The notes beneath the pieces are model-generated. The model had not been told where the DNA came from and made no database searches. It worked only from the letters and a program-made list of their open reading frames with translations. The translations under genes were made by a program, and so were the position numbers. Below are positions 16,772 to 23,699 of a DNA stretch of 64,000 bases, piece after piece (the first letter of the stretch is position 1; the number at the start of each line of letters is the position of its first letter). The stretch comes from Curvibacter gracilis ATCC BAA-807 (lineage in GTDB: Bacteria; Pseudomonadota; Gammaproteobacteria; Burkholderiales; Burkholderiaceae_C): positions 96,862 to 160,861 of the forward strand of contig NZ_JADZ01000018.1 in the NCBI RefSeq assembly GCF_000518645.1, written 5' to 3'.

Positions 16772-17701
16772 TCAAACCGGCGCCTGATCGGGGACAGGTG
16801 CAAACACCCGCTCGGCCTCACCCCAAAAATGCCACAGGGTGGGTTGCTCTCGCACCAGACGATCCATGTGCAGAAAAACCTCGGGCATCAAAGCCGGCAA
16901 ATCGTTGCTGGGCTCCAGCCGGTGAATGCGCAAGTGCCTGTGGCCCGTGCGCAGGTCGATCCCCATGCTGAACACCGTCACTGGCACCTGCCGCTCAGTC
17001 GCCACACGGAGCAAGCCACTGGGCATGGCAATGGATTGCCCCAGAAACTCGACCACGCGTGTGGAGCGCACTGAATCCGAAGGCACATCCATCACCGCCA
17101 TGATCTGCTCGCGCGCAGTCAGAGCAGACTGAATGGGTTCTTTGGAGTGCAAAGGGTCGATGGTGGCATGCCCCCCTTCACGCGCCACGCCCGCTGTGCG
17201 GGCCCGCGCGTAGCGCAGCAACACGGGATGATCCGCAAAATGATCGGGGTTGAAACGCGCCAACATCATGTGGGGTTGCAGCCCCTGGGCTCGAGCATGG
17301 CGCAAGGCCCACATGCCCGCTCCCCAGTGAAAGGTGCACAACAGGCCGGGTTGCCCTGGTTCAGGCCAGGCCCCGTCCACCGTCACATGGCGGCGCAGCC
17401 AGGCCGAGCGCCGAGTGGCGCACAGGTAGAAGTCGGCATGGTCGACCAGGCGCACCAGGCGCAGATCACGCGCCCAGCGGGATGCGTCGGAAGGCAACAT
17501 CCAGCCCCGCTGCCGGGCCTGCTCCAGGCCTCGGCGCACGGGCATGCGGTAGAGCAGGTCAAAGCCTGCAATCCACCGGAACAGGCGAAAACACAGGGGC
17601 CAGGGCAAGACCACCGCCAACGCGGGGATGCAAACCAACTCCAGCGCATCGCGCAATTGAATGCGCCCCCAATGGCGCCAGCGCTGCAGCCATACCCCCA
17701 T
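16772..17701 (-). CDS. LpxL/HtrB-like lysophospholipid acyltransferase family protein with an altered active site
   Basis: 309 residues from ATG 17701. The pattern is that of lauroyl/myristoyl transferases: an N-terminal amphipathic or membrane helix (about 15-35), a hydrophobic strand leading to a His (LLCTFHWGAGMWALRHA), then an Arg-containing motif region around MAVMDVPSD, a GL-RVATERQVPVTVFSMG strand, and a C-terminal LWHFWGE. LpxL enzymes carry a His-x4-Asp/Glu dyad. Here His is followed by W-G-A-G-M, so the acidic partner is missing. It may therefore be inactive, or use another residue. It starts just eight bases after the ABC ATPase stop and belongs to the same leftward operon. Confidence 0.72.
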   Translation of the reverse strand: MGVWLQRWRHWGRIQLRDALELVCIPALAVVLPWPLCFRLFRWIAGFDLLYRMPVRRGLEQARQRGWMLPSDASRWARDLRLVRLVDHADFYLCATRRSAWLRRHVTVDGAWPEPGQPGLLCTFHWGAGMWALRHARAQGLQPHMMLARFNPDHFADHPVLLRYARARTAGVAREGGHATIDPLHSKEPIQSALTAREQIMAVMDVPSDSVRSTRVVEFLGQSIAMPSGLLRVATERQVPVTVFSMGIDLRTGHRHLRIHRLEPSNDLPALMPEVFLHMDRLVREQPTLWHFWGEAERVFAPVPDQAPV

Positions 17702-17709
17702 GTCCGGCC

Positions 17710-18990
17710 CTATTCCCAACGGTGAGGCAGGCGAACCAGCCCCGGCAGCTTGCTGGCGTACACCACCCGAAAGTAGGCATGGTGCAGCCATTCGTCGTAC
17801 ACCACCAACCCGGCGTGATCAAACAGGTAGGCACTGACCACGTACTCGCCCGAGTACAGCGGCAGATCGGTGAAACGCAGCTGGACTTGCCAGCAGCCAT
17901 TCCCCAATGAGCGCGGCACAACGCCATCGGTGTGGGTGGCCACCACGGTGATGCCGGCCCCCTTGGCTTGCTCCAGCATGATGCCGATCTGCGGTTGCTC
18001 CTGGTCGGCCACGCGCACGGTGACCGTGACCAGCAGATCTTGCTGGATCAACAGCGGTGGGTCGCCCTCGCCCAGGCCGCCGAGTTCAAGTTTCAGAATG
18101 CGCGCCCGCGTGCCTTCGATCAAAGCAGGCAGGTCGGAGGAGGCGTCATCGGTGGCGCCTGGGCTGGCGGGTGCGGCGGCATGGCTGGCGGCCATCTGCT
18201 GAGCCACGGGTACCACCTCGGTACCCCGTGCGGTCTGGGTGACGGTGGGCGGCAGTTCTGCCTCGTAGGCACTCAACACCGCCTCGGTTTCGCCAAAGGC
18301 ACGCACGCGCCCGCCCTCCAGCCAGATGGCCCGATTGCAGATGCTGCGCACGTGGTACATACTGTGCGAGCAAAACAGGATCGTGCAGCCGTTTTGTCGG
18401 AAAGTATCAATGCGTTCGATGCATTTTTTCTGAAAATGCTGATCACCCACGGCCAAGGCCTCGTCAATGATCAGCACATCGGGCTCGATCGCGGTGACCA
18501 AGGCAAAAGCCAGGCGCACCACCATGCCTGAGGAGTACGATTTGACGGGCCGGTCAATTGCATCGCCCAGCTCGGAAAACTCGATGATGCTGGGGGCCAA
18601 TTGATGGATCTCTGCATCCGACAAGCCAGTCAGGCGACCACCAAAGAACAGGTTGTCGCGGCCCGTGAAGTCGGGGTGAAAACCCGCGCCCAACTCCAGA
18701 ATGGCCGTGACGCGGCCACGACGCTCCAACACACCCAGGGTGGGCTGCAAGGTCCCGGCCACCAATTTGAGCAACGAGCTTTTGCCCGCGCCATTGTTGC
18801 CCACCACGCCCAGGCATTGGCCACGGTAGAGCTCAAAGTTCACATCCTGCAGCACGCGCTGAATGCGGTAACCAGCGCCATTCCAAAACAGGGAGCGCAG
18901 GCGTGCACCCGGTGAGTCGTACAGGCGATACTCTTTGCTGAGTTGCTGTACACGCAACACAGGCTGATCGGTGTTTTTTGACTTGTTCAT
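17710..18990 (-). CDS. Polysaccharide ABC transporter ATP-binding protein (Wzt-like, with C-terminal domain)
   Basis: 426 residues. The ATPase domain (about 8-245) has Walker A GNNGAGKSSLLK, the signature YSSGMVVRLAFA, Walker B DVLIIDEALAVGD and the switch His in ILFCSHSMYHV. The preceding FHPDFTGRDNLFFGG is typical of O-antigen and teichoic-acid exporters. Residues about 290-426 form a beta-sandwich (DLLVTVTVRVADQEQPQIGIML ... LPLYSGEYVVSAYLFDHAG) like the Wzt C-terminal domain, which in E. coli O8/O9a recognises the modified non-reducing end of the glycan. The ATG at 18990 overlaps the permease stop by one base (ATGA), so the two are translationally coupled. Confidence 0.93.
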   Translation of the reverse strand: MNKSKNTDQPVLRVQQLSKEYRLYDSPGARLRSLFWNGAGYRIQRVLQDVNFELYRGQCLGVVGNNGAGKSSLLKLVAGTLQPTLGVLERRGRVTAILELGAGFHPDFTGRDNLFFGGRLTGLSDAEIHQLAPSIIEFSELGDAIDRPVKSYSSGMVVRLAFALVTAIEPDVLIIDEALAVGDQHFQKKCIERIDTFRQNGCTILFCSHSMYHVRSICNRAIWLEGGRVRAFGETEAVLSAYEAELPPTVTQTARGTEVVPVAQQMAASHAAAPASPGATDDASSDLPALIEGTRARILKLELGGLGEGDPPLLIQQDLLVTVTVRVADQEQPQIGIMLEQAKGAGITVVATHTDGVVPRSLGNGCWQVQLRFTDLPLYSGEYVVSAYLFDHAGLVVYDEWLHHAYFRVVYASKLPGLVRLPHRWE

Positions 18991-19823
18991 CACAGCCAAT
19001 CCACCAAATGGTCGCGGCTGCGACCCAGCACCAGTGAAAGCAAGCTGCCACAGCCCAGCACCCACATCAGCATCACGCCCCAGTGGGCGACCGGCGGCCA
19101 TTGCCCCGTCAGAAACACGCTTTGGTAAGCCAAGACAAATGGTGTGATGGGGTTGATCCACAGAGCCCAGCGTCCAGCTTCCGGAAACTGCGACAACGGA
19201 AACAAAATGGGCGAAATAAAGACCCCTAACGACAATAAAAAGCCAACCACTTGCACCGTGTCGCGCAAAGCCGCCGCCAATATGGCCAGCAGATAAGCCA
19301 TGAACAAGGCGAGTAATGTTTGCAGCAACATCAATACCGGAAGGGCCAACAGGGCCGCCTGGTAGTGGTGATGTGCTCCATACAAGGGAATCAATGCCAA
19401 GATGAGTGGGCCATAAACCACCGAGCTGGCCAAGACCGATCTCACCGGAAACAACACGGGAGGTAATGCATTTTTTTGCAAAAGCCCCCCAGCATCAACC
19501 AAGCTGGTCATGCCGCGGTTGATGAATTCGCAAAAAGCCATCCAGGGCAAGGATCCAACGATCAAGAAGGTGCCCACAGCCCGCACCGGCGCCTGTTCGC
19601 CCAAACGCATGGCAAAAACGATGTCAAACACCAGGTAATACACAGCCACAGTCAGCAAGGGCTGGATGTAAGACCACATTGCGCCAGCAGCCGTCCCAGC
19701 ATGACGGGCCGAGATCTCACGCCGCACAAGCGTGCGCAGCAAAGAGCGGTTTCGCCACAATTGGCGCGCATCGTCTAGCAGGGCCTCCACGGCAGCCTTT
19801 CTTGTTTCATTGTTAAACACCAT
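18990..19823 (-). CDS. Polysaccharide ABC transporter permease (Wzm-like)
   Basis: 277 residues, ABC-2 type, with about six transmembrane helices: starts at WSYIQPLLTVAVYYLVFDIVF, GTFLIVGSLPWMAFCEFI and LLALPVLMLLQTLLALFMAYLLAILAAALRD. An N-terminal amphipathic segment RSLLRTLVRREISARHAGTAAG precedes helix 1, as in Wzm and TagG. The gating WALWINPITPFVLAYQSVFLTGQ motif before the last helix is also present. With the ATPase it should flip an undecaprenyl-linked glycan across the inner membrane. The ATG at 19823 is five bases from a terminator-like hairpin and has no visible Shine-Dalgarno. Base composition looks lower in GC than the flanks. Confidence 0.92.
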   Translation of the reverse strand: MVFNNETRKAAVEALLDDARQLWRNRSLLRTLVRREISARHAGTAAGAMWSYIQPLLTVAVYYLVFDIVFAMRLGEQAPVRAVGTFLIVGSLPWMAFCEFINRGMTSLVDAGGLLQKNALPPVLFPVRSVLASSVVYGPLILALIPLYGAHHHYQAALLALPVLMLLQTLLALFMAYLLAILAAALRDTVQVVGFLLSLGVFISPILFPLSQFPEAGRWALWINPITPFVLAYQSVFLTGQWPPVAHWGVMLMWVLGCGSLLSLVLGRSRDHLVDWL

Positions 19824-19827
19824 GATC

Positions 19828-19862
19828 AAAAAACCCGAGGTCGCAACAGGGCGCCTCGGGTT
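19828..19862 (-). terminator. Terminator-like hairpin directly in front of the wzm-like start codon
   Basis: AACCCGAGG (19832-19840) pairs perfectly with CCTCGGGTT (19854-19862). On the minus strand the stem runs into six T (19833-19828) and then, after TGATC-like sequence, the ATG at 19823. It lies 91 bases after the parvulin gene's stop, so it may terminate that transcript. Its position leaves no room for a separate promoter before the permease gene, so read-through or attenuation is possible. Confidence 0.75.
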
Positions 19863-19952
19863 GGGTTCAGCTTTTATTGACCTCTCCCAGCACGACGACT
19901 ATTTGACAGAATCGCATGGGAGATGAAGTCAGCGGCGCATTCTCAGATCGCT

Positions 19953-20948
19953 TTATTTCTTGTCAGCTGCCGCTGAGGCTTCCGCAGGCTTGGCCTCAGT
20001 TTGTGCGGGCTCTGCAGGTTTGTAGGCATCCACAAAACGTTTGAGGGCATCGCCTTGAATGCTAGCTTCATTGTTCAGACGTTCGGCTTCGAGCTTACGG
20101 CCGTCAACAATGGATTTTTGCTGCAGGCTCTTGACCAGTTCCTCTTTGACGTCGGCAAATGCACGAACACGCACCATGTCGTGCTTTTTGAGCTTCAAGA
20201 TATGGTAACCAAACTGCGATTCGACCAAGCCCGACAATTCACCAGGCTTCTTCAGTGCAAAAGCCGCATCTTCAAAAGGCTTGACCATGCGGCCACGGCC
20301 AAAACGGCCCAGGTCTCCGCCCTTGGCGCCACTGCCAGGGTCTTCTGATTTTTCTTTGGCCACAGTAGCGAAATCAGCGCCATTTTTCAGCTCGGCCAGA
20401 ATGGCCTCGGCCTTCGCTTTGGCCGCAGCCTTGTCGTCGCCAAAGCGGATCAAAATGTGGCTGGCCTCAACTTCCTCGGGGGCTTCAAAGCTCTTGGGGT
20501 TGACTTTGTATTCAACAGCCGCCAGTTTTTCTGCATCCGCCAAATTCAATTCATTCTTCTTGTCCAGGAATTCCAGGTAAGCATCAGTGACCAGACGCTC
20601 GCGGTTCAGTTGGTTCAGACGCAGCAACAAGGGGGTTTGGCCAATACCTTGCTTATCTGCTGTCTGCGTGAGGGCACGGCGCAAAAAGATGTTCTGTACG
20701 ATCTGCCCGACGGTTTCGGGCTTGGTCAACATCCCTGCACGCTGGTCAGCAGGCACGCGCTGCATTTCTGCCAGCACATCAAGAGTGGTCACTTCAATGC
20801 CAGGTGCCGTCAACAGCACCACGGGCTTTTGAATGAAAGCATCATCTTGTGCTTGCGCACCCAACGAGACAACACCCAACAGAACCCCGCACGAAACGGC
20901 GGCCAGAGAAGACAGCATCCAGGACGACTTGAATTGGAACGGCAGCAT
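19953..20948 (-). CDS. Periplasmic parvulin-type peptidyl-prolyl isomerase (foldase)
   Basis: 331 residues from ATG 20948. A signal peptide covers about 1-33 (LSSLAAVSCGVLLGVVSLGAQA-QD). Residues 40-160 are a SurA/PrsA-like helical region (VGQIVQNIFLRRALTQTADKQG). The parvulin domain at about 165-265 has EASHILIRFGDD, EDPGSGAKGGDLGRFGRGRMVKPFEDAAFAL and VESQFGYHILKL. The tail is Ala/Glu/Lys-rich. Such foldases chaperone secreted or outer-membrane proteins. The gene is directly downstream of the abundant surface-protein gene, separated by a strong terminator, which suggests that protein as a client (inference). Confidence 0.9.
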   Translation of the reverse strand: MLPFQFKSSWMLSSLAAVSCGVLLGVVSLGAQAQDDAFIQKPVVLLTAPGIEVTTLDVLAEMQRVPADQRAGMLTKPETVGQIVQNIFLRRALTQTADKQGIGQTPLLLRLNQLNRERLVTDAYLEFLDKKNELNLADAEKLAAVEYKVNPKSFEAPEEVEASHILIRFGDDKAAAKAKAEAILAELKNGADFATVAKEKSEDPGSGAKGGDLGRFGRGRMVKPFEDAAFALKKPGELSGLVESQFGYHILKLKKHDMVRVRAFADVKEELVKSLQQKSIVDGRKLEAERLNNEASIQGDALKRFVDAYKPAEPAQTEAKPAEASAAADKK

Positions 20949-21042
20949 GGTGGTGTGATTCGATCGAAATGAAAATAAGACAAGCCAGCTTGAGTCTGCG
21001 TCTTCGCAGAAGTTCAAACGGCTCCAAAGAGCTTTACCCAAA

Positions 21043-21075
21043 AAAAAGGCGGAGACCGAAGTCTCCGCCTTTTTG
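21043..21075 (-). terminator. Strong rho-independent terminator of the surface-protein gene
   Basis: On the minus strand the stem GGCGGAGAC / GTCTCCGCC closes on a UUCG tetraloop, an exceptionally stable arrangement, flanked by A-run and T-run (eight T at 21048-21041). It begins about 53 bases after the stop at 21128. The A/T flanks make it nearly symmetric, so it would also act on the plus strand. The quality of this terminator fits a highly expressed gene. Confidence 0.93.
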
Positions 21076-21127
21076 AATTGCGCAGGTCTTTTGCAAGACC
21101 TGACAGAACCGGCGAACCGGCCCGCAA

Positions 21128-23032
21128 TTAACGGTGGGTGTAGGACAGACCGAAGTTGCCCGACACGCCAGCCGACACGGCGCTGTTCACAGCCTTCTGA
21201 GCGGCGAAGCCCAGGATAGGCAGCGTGCCAACCACGTTGGCAGCACCAGAGCTGGTACCGAAGGTAGCCCAGCCGTCAACGGCCGGCAGGCTAGCAGCCG
21301 GGTACACGGTGTTGGCCACGGTGGCGCTCAGCAGAGCCGAAGCCTTGCCAAACGACAGCACCGAGGTTTCGCCGCACAGGCTCAGGGTTGCCGAAGCAGC
21401 CACGGTACCAGGCGACACCACGAAGCCAGGATTCGACACAGCAGCGACTTGCTCTTCACGGCCGAAGGCGGTCACGCCAGTAGCCAGCTTGGTGCAGATC
21501 TGCAGACCGTTGGTCGTCGACACCGAGGTGTTGCTCGGGCTAAAGAAACGGTAAGCGGAACCAGTAGCACCAGCGCCAGTCACAGTCGCAGCCTTGGTGT
21601 AGTCAGTGTAGATCTGACCGTTGCCAGTGGCGCCAGCGTAGCTGTAAGCGTAAGCGGTGTGATAACGACGGGTGGGCATCGAAAACACCCAGTCAGTCGC
21701 GGCGTTCAGAGCCGAAGTGGTCAGGTACGAGTTGGTCACCGACGACTTGGCCAGCAGAGCGGTCACAGTCAACGACTGGTTCAGAGCCGACACGTTGGCG
21801 GTAGCGGTAGCGCCACCCAACACCACACCCACATACGGGGTGGACAGGTCAGGCTGGTCGTAGTACGCAGCAGCAACGGCGGGCGAGGCCAGCGAAGCAG
21901 CGGTGGACGAAGCAGCGTTCTGGATCGTGCCGTTGGCGTTGTTGGCAGCGGTACCGTTGTTCACGTTGGCGTTGGCCAGAACCGTGCCTTGATTGTAGGC
22001 CAGGTTCGTGGTACGGAAGATCGGGTCAGCAGTGACAGCGTCCAGGGTAGGCGTCGCCAGAGTAGCTGCGGTACCGGTCGCGATGGCAACCGTAGACACA
22101 GCGGTGCTGTTGGTGGTCGGGATGGCAGTGCCGACCTGCGGGAAGAACACCAGGTTAGCAGTGTCAGCAGCGATAGCAGTGGCTTGGCCCGACAGAACGG
22201 TGGTGCTAGCCACGTTGATGATGGTCCAGTCAGCCAACAGCTTGCCGGTGGGGAACACCAGACCCAGACCTTGAGCGGACGAGGAGCTAGTGGCGGCCAG
22301 CGAAGCCGTCTTGGTGTTCACAGCGATCGTGCCAGCAGCAGCAGCACCAGTCGTGAAAGCCACGGTCGCCGAGTAGGTGGTCGGATCTTGCACCAGCAGG
22401 TTGATAGCAGCAGCGCCAGCAGCGTTGGTCGAGCAAGGAGCCACACCGTTCACGTGCTTGATGGCGGTGTACAGCGGGTTGGTGGTCGGTGCAGTGATAG
22501 TGGTGCCCGAAACGGTACCTTGGTCGAACAGACCGAACTTCGGAATGTCAGCCATGTTCAGGATTTCGATGTAACCTTCGCGAGTCTGGTTAGCAATCGA
22601 AGAAGCGGTGCTGAACTGTTGAACGCGACCGGTTTGGAAGGTGCCGTTGACCGAAGTGGGCAGCGTGCAGGTTGCATCGGTGGTGCTCAGGGTGCTGATG
22701 CCAGTGGTGGCATCTTGCGACACGGAAGCGGTCCACACGTCGCCGGGCGACAGCAGAACTTGGAAGTCATACAGGTCGTCAGAGTTGGCAGCGCCACGGA
22801 AACGAACCTTGACAGCCTTGCCGTTCACGGTATCGGTGTTGGTGATGTTCAGCAGAGTGGCGTTACCACCTTGGGTGCTGAAGTAAGGAACCAACAAGAT
22901 GTTACCAGCAGCATTACCGACGTTAGTCAGAGTGCCGGCGCCTTGGCTAAACACAGCTGCGGAAGCACCGCCAGCCAGACCAACACCGCCAATCATGGCA
23001 GCAATGCTCAAGGACAAAATCCTTTTTTTCAT
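21128..23032 (-). CDS. Putative major surface protein, Ala/Thr/Ser-rich
   Basis: 634 residues. A signal peptide is clear (MKKRILSLSIAAMIGGVGLAGGASA-AV). The N-terminal domain has a patterned beta-rich segment: NAAGNILLVPYFSTQGGNATLLNITN, KVRFRGAANSDDLYDF and LLSPGDVWTASV. Residues about 170-430 are dominated by Ala, Thr, Ser, Val and Asn with almost no charge. The C-terminal part includes a paired-Cys segment (LQICTKL ... LSLCGET) and ends SGNFGLSYTHR, a final aromatic-rich strand that could be an outer-membrane or surface anchor. An AGGAG lies six bases before the ATG. Its own promoter and terminator, and few charged residues, suggest an abundant S-layer-like or porin-like protein. I do not recognise a characterised homologue. 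Confidence 0.78.
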   Translation of the reverse strand: MKKRILSLSIAAMIGGVGLAGGASAAVFSQGAGTLTNVGNAAGNILLVPYFSTQGGNATLLNITNTDTVNGKAVKVRFRGAANSDDLYDFQVLLSPGDVWTASVSQDATTGISTLSTTDATCTLPTSVNGTFQTGRVQQFSTASSIANQTREGYIEILNMADIPKFGLFDQGTVSGTTITAPTTNPLYTAIKHVNGVAPCSTNAAGAAAINLLVQDPTTYSATVAFTTGAAAAGTIAVNTKTASLAATSSSSAQGLGLVFPTGKLLADWTIINVASTTVLSGQATAIAADTANLVFFPQVGTAIPTTNSTAVSTVAIATGTAATLATPTLDAVTADPIFRTTNLAYNQGTVLANANVNNGTAANNANGTIQNAASSTAASLASPAVAAAYYDQPDLSTPYVGVVLGGATATANVSALNQSLTVTALLAKSSVTNSYLTTSALNAATDWVFSMPTRRYHTAYAYSYAGATGNGQIYTDYTKAATVTGAGATGSAYRFFSPSNTSVSTTNGLQICTKLATGVTAFGREEQVAAVSNPGFVVSPGTVAASATLSLCGETSVLSFGKASALLSATVANTVYPAASLPAVDGWATFGTSSGAANVVGTLPILGFAAQKAVNSAVSAGVSGNFGLSYTHR

Positions 23033-23055
23033 GAAAACTCCTGTTTAGAAAAAAT

Positions 23056-23084
23056 TTGGTAAGCGCAACTACCAAGATTGTCAA
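23056..23084 (-). promoter_or_regulatory. Likely sigma-70 promoter of the surface-protein gene
   Basis: On the minus strand a perfect -35 box TTGACA (23084-23079) is followed after 17 bases by TACCAA (23061-23056), a weak -10 match. The AT-rich stretch AATTTTTT follows. Transcription would begin near 23048, leaving a leader of about 16 bases with the AGGAG site. Confidence 0.6.
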
Positions 23085-23087
23085 CGC

Positions 23088-23100
23088 CTACGAATCGTAG
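23088..23100. promoter_or_regulatory. Palindrome abutting the -35 box, candidate operator
   Basis: CTACGAATCGTAG is a perfect six-base inverted repeat around one A, three bases upstream (minus strand) of the TTGACA box. A second palindrome, TGGGCTAGCCCA, lies at 23133-23144. The position of the first suits an activator or repressor of the surface-protein promoter. The protein that binds it is unknown. Confidence 0.45.
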
Positions 23101-23234
23101 CACAGAAAGAAACGGGCTCATCCAGTGGATTGTGGGCTAGCCCATCATGTTGAAGAAAAGCAACAAAACCCAATACCTGGTTGACGTTCCTCCTGTAAGA
23201 CAAGGCAGTGCTCGCTGAGCCCCGGGGTTGGAAA

Positions 23235-23657
23235 TCAGAGCTGCGGCTTGATTCGCCACTGCCCCTCTTCCAGAACCCAACTCTCATCGAGCCCTGTATT
23301 GATGTTACCGCCATACCTCGCACCCAGGGGAGGTTTTGCTTCCAAACTGATGCGTACAGCACACACTTCATCAGCGCAAGCCACGGAAATTGCCTTGGCC
23401 TTGATCCAACCCCCATTGGCCATGCGCCCACGATAGCGCTCGTAGGGAGTGACGCGACGGTAGCTGTCGGTCAACATGTCATAGGCTTTCTGAATATCGC
23501 CCTCAATCAGGTACTGCCAGCGCTGGTTGGCGCGGGCCTCCACGATTTGCTCAGGCGTTTGGGTCTGCATGCTGGCGCAACCGGCCAGCAACAGGGCCGA
23601 AACAGCACAGGCAGTCAAGGCCCAGCGGCGTGTCTTGAAAGAAGATGCAAGGGTCAT
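23235..23657 (-). CDS. Small lipoprotein at the end of the type II secretion operon
   Basis: 140 residues. Residues 1-27 are a lipoprotein signal with the lipobox LLAG-C (ALTACAVSALLLAGC). The mature protein has a helix-rich part (PEQIVEARANQRWQYLIEGDIQKAYDMLTDSYR) and a final strand pair ending ESWVLEEGQWRIKP, the layout of an NTF2-like fold. Two cysteines (VACADEVCAV) could form a disulfide. It begins 42 bases after gspD on the same strand. That position suits a secretin pilotin, but it does not resemble GspS or AspS, so the role is inference. Confidence 0.75.
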   Translation of the reverse strand: MTLASSFKTRRWALTACAVSALLLAGCASMQTQTPEQIVEARANQRWQYLIEGDIQKAYDMLTDSYRRVTPYERYRGRMANGGWIKAKAISVACADEVCAVRISLEAKPPLGARYGGNINTGLDESWVLEEGQWRIKPQL

Positions 23658-23699
23658 GATGCGAAGACTTTCTCTCTATATAAAGAAGAAACAAATTGC

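Noticed and set aside
21134..23062. Open frame of 642 codons opposite the surface-protein gene
   Set aside because: Composition is dominated by Arg, Ser, Gly, His and Val with no motif, while the minus strand has a signal peptide, ribosome-binding site, promoter and terminator.
23133..23144. TGGGCTAGCCCA palindrome as terminator
   Set aside because: It has no loop or T-run; it may be a binding site but cannot be assigned.
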